A DNA stretch of 11,375 bases from Armatimonadota bacterium (GTDB lineage: Bacteria; Armatimonadota; JAAZEB01). Numbering within the stretch: position 1 is the stretch's first letter; every line of letters starts with the position of its first letter. Both the position numbers and the translations under genes were made by a program. Below, one piece after another: positions 6,790 to 11,375 of the stretch. Location of the stretch: the NCBI GenBank assembly GCA_012841485.1, contig DUUU01000032.1, positions 1-11,375 of the forward strand, written 5' to 3'. Below the pieces are notes generated by a model that was given only the letters and a program-made list of their open reading frames with translations, ran no database searches and was not told the DNA's origin.

Positions 6790-9700
6790 ATGCGTGTCGC
6801 GTTTTCCCCTGGGACAAGTCTGAATAGAAGAATCCGAACCGTGGCAAGCGCCACCTTTGCGCTGCTGCTGCTCGGATGGGTGGGGTGCCTCGATGGAGTG
6901 GGCGCCGCCGAGGCGCCGGTGCCGCCGGGCCGTGTCTTCTACGCGCCGTTTGATGCCGGGTTTGACGCCACCGAGGGACTCGGCGGGAAGATCGCCCAGG
7001 TGGAGGGCACACCACGCCTTGTTCCCGGACGCATCGGGCAGGGAGTCCTTGTGGGCGACCTGGAGGGGAGCGCCGGGCTCTCCTATCCGACCGAGGGCAA
7101 CTTCTCGCTGGAGCGGGGCACGATCGCGCTCTGGGTGCAGCCGGTGAACTGGTCCGGCGATGACCGGCGAAACCACGTCTTCTTCAACGCCTGGCCGGAA
7201 GAGGGAGGGCTCTTCAGCCTCTACAAGTACACCAGCGCGTCCTGGGGGCTCACCTTCTTCCTCGATCCGGGCGATGGGCCGCGCGGCAAGCTCTATTGCT
7301 ATCAGCCGGTGGCCGATTGGAGGCCGGGCGAGTGGCACCACGTCGCCTGCGCGTGGTCTCACCGGGAAGGGATGCACCTCTATGTCGATGGCCGCCTGGT
7401 TAAGTCGGCGCTGGGCATCTCAATGCCCCGGAAGCTCCTGAAGCCCACGATCCGCTTTGGCGGCGTGTGGCAGGCGAACGGGGGGCGCACGCTCCTGGAC
7501 GAGGCGATGATCTTCGACCGGATGCTCGATGCGCACGAGGTGGCCCGTCTGGCGGGGCAGCCGATGGAGTTGCCGGATCCGGCGCGCCCGCGCGACGTGC
7601 CCGGGGTGGCGCTGGCGCAGGCGATCCTGGGGCAGCGCGTGCTGGCCCACGTCTACCGTGATGCTCTGGGCGCACCCGCCGAGTCGGCGCGGCTCGAACT
7701 CCTTTCCGAGGAGAGCGGTAAGCCTGTGGCAGAGCGCACCCAGCCGCTCGCGGAGGCGGTGACGCTCCTCGATCTCGACATGAAGCCGCTTCCCCGAGGG
7801 CGCTACCAGGCCCGGCTCACGCTCTTCTCCGGCGGAAAGCCACAGGCTGTCGAGGCGCTCTCTCTGCGCAAGGAGACGGATGACACCTGGGAGAGTGCCG
7901 CGCGCATCGCGAAGGAGGACACGCTGCTGCCACCCTTCACGCCGTTGAAGGTGACGCCGGCGTTGGGCGCGCAGCCGGCCCGTATTGCCCCCTTTGGCCG
8001 GGAATACCTCCTGGAAGGCTCGGGCCTGCCCGGTCAGATCCACTCCGGCGGGCACCCCTTGCTCGCTGGATCAGTGCGTGTGGTGGCCGAGGGCGCGGGT
8101 GCGCTAGTCCCTGGGCGCGTGGCGCTGGAGAGGGCGACCGGGGTGCAGGCGCGCCTCACCGGTGGTCTGGGCGGCGACGGGATCGGGGTGGAAACCGCCG
8201 TGGTGGCCCGTTACGACGGCACGCTGTGGACGACGCTTCGCTTCCAGCCCAAGAAGCCGGTCCGCCTGGAGCGGCTGCGCGTGGAGATTCCGATTCGGGA
8301 TGCCGAGGCGAAGTACCTGGCCTACATCGCCATGGGGCGCGTGGACAATAAGCGTCTTGGCTATGACGCGCTGCCGAATGGCGAGGGCGTGGTGTGGCGC
8401 CGCGAGTTTCTTCCGTCCATCTGGATCGGCACGGAAGAGCGCGGCCTGGGCTGGTATGCCGAAAGCGACGAACACTGGGATACCGACGGCGAAGAGGCGC
8501 TCACTGTCGAGCGCCGCGGTGGGACGGCGCTCCTCTGCATGAACGTGATCCGCCAGCCGCGCGAGGTCACAGAGCCGTTCGCCATCGAGTTTGGGCTTCA
8601 GGCCACGCCGGTCCGCCCCCTGGCGCCCGACTGGCGGGCGAACCAGTGGGTTTCCTCCGCGGAGATCACCCGGTTCTTCCTCCACCTGCGCAACAACCCC
8701 TACCCGCGCCCCGAAGTGGAAGGGAAACGCCCGAGCGGGAAGGTGTGCTATCTCTACACCTACCACGACTACTTCACCAGCACGCTTCCGCGGGATCCGG
8801 AGGAGTTTCGCGAGATGATCTCGCGGGCGAAGGCGCATGGCCTCTTCTGTACGCCCTACACCGATACGACTTACCTGCCGGAGAGCTTCGGCGACTTCTG
8901 GACGCGCGAGGCGGAGCTGCGCTCGCTGCCGGGCGCGCGCGCCGTCTCGTACGGCCCGGTCTCCAACGCCTCCGTCTGCCACAACGGCCCCTTCGGAGAT
9001 TGGTTTGTCTGGTATGTGGCCCACCTGGCCCGCGAGTATGGGAGCAACGGCATCTACCTGGATGACACCTGGACCTACGGCTGCATGAACGCCGCTCATG
9101 GGTGCGGCTACGTGGGCCGCGATGGCAAGCGCCGGCCCACCTATCCCCTGCGCGCGCGCCACGAGACCTACCGCCGCCTGCGCGAGGTGTTCGCCGCGGC
9201 GGGCCAGCCGTTCTGGATCACCATGCACATGAGCGGCGGGCGCGTGCCGCCCCTGCCTACCTATGGCGATTGCCTCTTGCTCGCCGAGGAGCGGTATCAC
9301 GACGTGGCCAAGAACCCGGATTACTGCGAGAACACCACGCCAGAGGAGTGGCGCGCCAGCTTTGCTACCGAGGCGTGGGGCATTCCGGTGGTTGTCTTGC
9401 CCCAGTTCAAGATGAACAGCAACTGGATGAAGGACCCGGAGCTGGCACACCGCCTGATGGCCGCGGTGGTGCCCCACGACGCCATGGTCTGGCCGATCTT
9501 CTCAGAGACTGAGAGCGTGATGGGCTACCGCCGGGCGTTGATGGAGTTCGGCATTGGGGAAGCAGATACGCGCTTCCTCCCCTACTGGAAGAAGGATGCC
9601 GGCCTGGAGTGCGCGCACGCGGCCGTGAAGCTCAGCGCCTACCAGCGCCCGGGCAAGCTCCTTCTTCTGCTTGCCAACTGGACGGCCGAGGATGCCTCAG

Positions 9701-9864
9701 AGGTGACCGTCTCCCTCGCGCCGGCTCTCTTGGAGGAGGGCGCTCCCGCGCGGGCGAAAGATGCGCTCTCGGGGAAGGCGGTGCCGCTGTCGGCTGGCGG
9801 CCGGCTCGTGCTCTCCGTGCCCGCCAAGCGCATCCGGTTGGTGGAAGTGGTCACGGGGCGGTAG
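6790..9864 (+). CDS. Secreted LamG-domain protein with DUF6067/GH123-like catalytic region
   Basis: This 1024-residue protein is probably exported: basic residues (RRIR, 13-16), a hydrophobic core (about 17-32), then a likely signal peptidase site near Ala40-Ala42. Residues about 48-256 form a concanavalin/LamG-like beta-sandwich (VFYAPFD at the start, WHHVACAW and LYVDGRLV within), a fold that commonly binds glycans. A second beta-rich region (about 390-620) ends in WIGTEERGLGWYAE. A probable TIM barrel follows (about 640-930): YLYTYHDYF from 654, IYLDDTW with Asp758-Asp759, a CMNAAHGCGY stretch (765-774), HMSGG (813-817) and LLLAEERYHD with Glu833-Glu834. These match my memory of DUF6067, the domain associated with glycoside hydrolase family 123. 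A short beta-sandwich ends the protein. The inferred role is hydrolysis of an extracellular or periplasmic glycan; the substrate is unknown. The paired Asp758-Asp759 could parallel the Asp-Glu pair of GH123 but is not proven catalytic. The gene stands alone and is divergent from phosphofructokinase. Confidence 0.82.
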   Translation: MRVAFSPGTSLNRRIRTVASATFALLLLGWVGCLDGVGAAEAPVPPGRVFYAPFDAGFDATEGLGGKIAQVEGTPRLVPGRIGQGVLVGDLEGSAGLSYPTEGNFSLERGTIALWVQPVNWSGDDRRNHVFFNAWPEEGGLFSLYKYTSASWGLTFFLDPGDGPRGKLYCYQPVADWRPGEWHHVACAWSHREGMHLYVDGRLVKSALGISMPRKLLKPTIRFGGVWQANGGRTLLDEAMIFDRMLDAHEVARLAGQPMELPDPARPRDVPGVALAQAILGQRVLAHVYRDALGAPAESARLELLSEESGKPVAERTQPLAEAVTLLDLDMKPLPRGRYQARLTLFSGGKPQAVEALSLRKETDDTWESAARIAKEDTLLPPFTPLKVTPALGAQPARIAPFGREYLLEGSGLPGQIHSGGHPLLAGSVRVVAEGAGALVPGRVALERATGVQARLTGGLGGDGIGVETAVVARYDGTLWTTLRFQPKKPVRLERLRVEIPIRDAEAKYLAYIAMGRVDNKRLGYDALPNGEGVVWRREFLPSIWIGTEERGLGWYAESDEHWDTDGEEALTVERRGGTALLCMNVIRQPREVTEPFAIEFGLQATPVRPLAPDWRANQWVSSAEITRFFLHLRNNPYPRPEVEGKRPSGKVCYLYTYHDYFTSTLPRDPEEFREMISRAKAHGLFCTPYTDTTYLPESFGDFWTREAELRSLPGARAVSYGPVSNASVCHNGPFGDWFVWYVAHLAREYGSNGIYLDDTWTYGCMNAAHGCGYVGRDGKRRPTYPLRARHETYRRLREVFAAAGQPFWITMHMSGGRVPPLPTYGDCLLLAEERYHDVAKNPDYCENTTPEEWRASFATEAWGIPVVVLPQFKMNSNWMKDPELAHRLMAAVVPHDAMVWPIFSETESVMGYRRALMEFGIGEADTRFLPYWKKDAGLECAHAAVKLSAYQRPGKLLLLLANWTAEDASEVTVSLAPALLEEGAPARAKDALSGKAVPLSAGGRLVLSVPAKRIRLVEVVTGR

Positions 9865-9874
9865 GGGTTTCCTG

Positions 9875-9904
9875 CCCGGCTGTGGCTTTCGTGCCGCAGC
9901 CGGG
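9875..9904. terminator. Strong stem-loop after the secreted hydrolase-like gene
   Basis: A 12-bp stem (9875-9886 with 9893-9904, one G-T wobble) closes a six-base loop, TTTCGT. It starts ten bases after the TAG stop of the plus-strand gene. It lacks a following T tract but its stability and position make termination of the plus-strand transcript likely. Confidence 0.6.
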
Positions 9905-9958
9905 TGATGGGTGGCCGGGGATGGAGTGCCTCGGCTTTCCGGGAGGGGCAGAGAGAAG

Positions 9959-10002
9959 CCCGGGAAGGGCCGGGGGCTCGCGCCGCCCGGGCCCTTCCCG
10001 GG
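9959..10002. terminator. 13-bp perfect inverted repeat between converging genes
   Basis: Bases 9959-9971 are an exact reverse complement of 9990-10002, with an 18-base loop. The structure lies 16 bases beyond the stop of the minus-strand gene that ends at 10019. It has no T tract on either side, but it is well placed to end that transcript and block read-through. Confidence 0.6.
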
Positions 10003-10018
10003 GCAAGTGAGAGGGTTG

Positions 10019-10837
10019 CTACCGGGCGCCCCCTCCACGAGCGCCTCCCCGGGCACCTCCAGGACGCCTGCCGCCAGGGCGGCCGCCCTCACCACCGCGG
10101 GGCGCGCGGAATCCCATCGCATCGCGTCCCACCTCGCGCATCAAGGTTTGCACGTCCTCCTGCGAAGCACCCGTGACAGCGGTGCGTGCCTGCACGACGT
10201 CACGCGCGTCCGGCTGGCCAAAGGCCGCGAAGTGCTCGCCCTCTACGAGCTCCTGCACGCCGATCTGCTTGCGCCGGCTCACTTTCGTCTGCTCATTGGT
10301 GATGATCGTCACCTTGGCGCCATCTGGCCCGGTCACTACGAGGGGGTTGACCCCAGCGACGGTGCCGGTGACCATTGCACGGACCTGCGGCCGGTCGCGA
10401 CCGGGGAAGCCCTGTCCTGCGGGGACACCGGGCGCGGCGCCAGCACCGGGCGCGGCGGCAGCGCCTGGCGTGGCGGGGCTCGCGGGAACGATCTCCAGGC
10501 TATCGGCGAGGATCTCGGCCGGCACGCCACCCACGGTGATCGTCTCACCGACGGCAAGATCCTTCAAAGCGATCGTCTCGCGCTTGGTGATCATCACCCC
10601 TTGCGGGAGCTGCACCCAGCGCTGCCCCTGGGGCGTGTTGACCTGCACCGCGTTGTGTTGCAGATCCGTCTGCACCACCGTGCCGGTGACGAAGCCGCGA
10701 GCGCCTCCAGGCCGGCCCTGGCCCGGAGGGCCTGCGGGCGGTTGCTGGCCCGTCGCCACTCCACAGGTGAGGGCAATGCCCAGAGTGATCACCGAGCCTG
10801 CGAATGCCCATGCTGCTTTCTCGAGAGTCCTTTTCAT
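10019..10837 (-). CDS. Exported protein with duplicated beta-rich domain and Gly/Arg-rich tail
   Basis: This 272-residue protein is of unknown function. It begins with a signal-peptide-like segment: MKRTLEK, a hydrophobic stretch (about 9-28), then a processing region around residue 30. Two similar beta-rich units follow, about 48-117 (GFVTGTVVQ... to DSLEIV) and about 152-218 (AMVTGTVAG... to DVVQAR), joined by an Ala/Pro/Gly linker (118-146). The repeated VTGTV...VQ(V)/VV(T) pattern, followed by a threonine/lysine-rich strand and an L-x-V/E-G element, resembles DUF5666-type small beta-barrel repeats, but this is a weak recognition. Residues 247-272 are almost entirely Gly, Arg, Pro and Ala, in RGG/PGG-like repeats, giving a strongly basic end. 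AGGAGG eight bases before the ATG makes the start secure. The strong ribosome binding site and signal peptide argue that it is real despite the high G+C of the 3' end. The upstream gene on the same strand is flavodoxin-like, 165 bases away. Confidence 0.8.
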   Translation of the reverse strand: MKRTLEKAAWAFAGSVITLGIALTCGVATGQQPPAGPPGQGRPGGARGFVTGTVVQTDLQHNAVQVNTPQGQRWVQLPQGVMITKRETIALKDLAVGETITVGGVPAEILADSLEIVPASPATPGAAAAPGAGAAPGVPAGQGFPGRDRPQVRAMVTGTVAGVNPLVVTGPDGAKVTIITNEQTKVSRRKQIGVQELVEGEHFAAFGQPDARDVVQARTAVTGASQEDVQTLMREVGRDAMGFRAPRGGEGGRPGGRRPGGARGGARGGGAR

Positions 10838-10845
10838 GGTGGAAA

Positions 10846-10851
10846 CCTCCT
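10846..10851 (-). promoter_or_regulatory. Ribosome binding site of the exported repeat protein
   Basis: A perfect AGGAGG on the minus strand is separated by eight bases from the ATG at 10837. It supports this low-complexity open frame as a translated gene. Confidence 0.75.
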
Positions 10852-10904
10852 GCTTCCAGCGTCTTCTGCCCCTTGCCAGGGAGCGGATCGGCCACCCCCT
10901 GCCC

Positions 10905-10937
10905 GACGCGCCTGAGCGTCTGGCTACAGGTTAGACG
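10905..10937 (-). promoter_or_regulatory. Overlapping alternative hairpins in leader
   Basis: GACGC (10905-10909) pairs with GCGTC (10916-10920), and CGTCT (10917-10921) pairs with AGACG (10933-10937). The two five-base stems share four bases and cannot form together. They lie in the 165-base gap upstream of the exported repeat protein. Attenuation is one possibility, but the stems are short. Confidence 0.25.
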
Positions 10938-11002
10938 GGCGAGGTGCCCTTTGCGTTGACCCTCTCTTTGCGGCCAGTGTTAAGGAAGTATTAATTCGCC
11001 CT

Positions 11003-11375
11003 TCACAGGCGGCCTCGGCGCGCCCATTCGGCATATTGCGCTGGCCACGTCTCTCGGGTGGCGAGCGTCATCTCCTTCATCATGGCGTAGAGGGGCGCGC
11101 GCTCCTCGTCCTGCTCTGGGTAGACGCGCTTCTCCCGGATGGCAGCAACCAATTCGCGCCCGAGGGCCGCCGCTTGCGCGAGGGCGGTTTCCGGCTCGCG
11201 CACGGAGTTGGCGCCATCGCTGAGGGCGCTGGCGCTGCCCACCGTGTAGGCACCGCACATGCGCAGGAAGCCATTGGCAAACTCCGCCGTCTCCTCTTGG
11301 TCGGCGCCGCCTGCCGTGGCCACCGCGGCGCCATACTTGCCCTCCAGCGAGAAGCAGTGGACGAAGAAGGCGCAG
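11003..11375 (-). CDS. Flavodoxin/NADPH-dependent FMN reductase-like protein, C-terminal part
   Basis: The reading frame is open to the right edge of the window, so this is the last 123 residues of a larger gene whose start lies outside. The visible part contains KYGAAVATAGGADQEET, which fits the strand-loop of flavodoxin-like NAD(P)H:FMN or quinone reductases in which a Gly-rich segment contacts the flavin. It continues with FANGFLRMCGAYTVG and an acidic/basic helical C-terminus ending EWARRGRL. The family normally binds FMN and transfers electrons from NAD(P)H to flavins, quinones or metals; the exact member is not determined. A GTG at 11323 could be misread as the start, but the homologous sequence continues upstream of it. 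The stop is TGA at 11003-11005. Confidence 0.75.
   Translation of the reverse strand, partial: CAFFVHCFSLEGKYGAAVATAGGADQEETAEFANGFLRMCGAYTVGSASALSDGANSVREPETALAQAAALGRELVAAIREKRVYPEQDEERAPLYAMMKEMTLATRETWPAQYAEWARRGRL

Noticed and set aside
8104..9477. Minus-strand open frame of 457 residues.
   Set aside because: Antisense to the DUF6067-type region, without recognisable motifs.
9911..10934. Plus-strand open frames opposite the exported repeat protein.
   Set aside because: They overlap the strong hairpins and the minus-strand gene, which has the perfect ribosome binding site and a signal peptide.
10838..11002. Possible minus-strand promoter with TTAACA as the -35 element.
   Set aside because: At a 17-base spacing the -10 position reads GTCAAC, which is a poor match.

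Overview
The window is a high-GC bacterial segment, roughly two thirds G+C by eye. It has tightly packed protein genes, strong AGGAGG-type ribosome binding sites and long antisense open frames that are by-products of the base composition. No rRNA, tRNA, CRISPR array, transposase or phage gene was recognised. A large secreted DUF6067/GH123-like protein with a LamG-type lectin domain, together with a 6-phosphofructokinase carrying the PKTIDND motif, would suit a saccharolytic Armatimonadota, Planctomycetota, Verrucomicrobiota or related lineage. This placement is inference; no marker gene is present.

Layout from left to right. Positions 1-247 are non-coding, with operator-like GAAC/GTTC dyads, a hairpin, and a strong run of G tracts that can form a G-quadruplex. 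On the minus strand, 248-2179 encodes a complete 643-residue flavin/iron-sulfur oxidoreductase of the 2,4-dienoyl-CoA reductase (old yellow enzyme) type. Facing away from it on the plus strand is a SAM-dependent methyltransferase (2452-3180). A minus-strand cluster follows, read right to left: 6-phosphofructokinase (6399-5314), an MFS transporter with a GTG start (5286-4087) and a metallo-beta-lactamase-fold hydrolase (4028-3225). The gaps are only 27 and 58 bases, so these are probably one operon. A 390-base divergent intergenic region with repeats separates this operon from the large plus-strand secreted glycoside-hydrolase-like gene (6790-9864). That gene converges on a minus-strand gene for a small exported protein with a duplicated domain and a glycine/arginine tail (10837-10019). 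Two strong stem-loops in the 154-base junction could terminate the two transcripts. The right edge holds the C-terminal 123 residues of a flavodoxin/NADPH-dependent FMN reductase-like protein (11375-11003, continuing outside the window).

How the genes fit together: phosphofructokinase gives glycolytic entry, the extracellular DUF6067 protein suggests polysaccharide or glycoconjugate attack, and the MFS protein could move a small solute. No direct functional link between these units is shown by the sequence. Most of the window looks like ordinary chromosomal metabolism. The items most worth a second look are the uncharacterised LamG-DUF6067 enzyme, the phosphofructokinase donor-site genotype (Gly120/Lys140), the duplicated-domain exported protein, and several non-coding structures.
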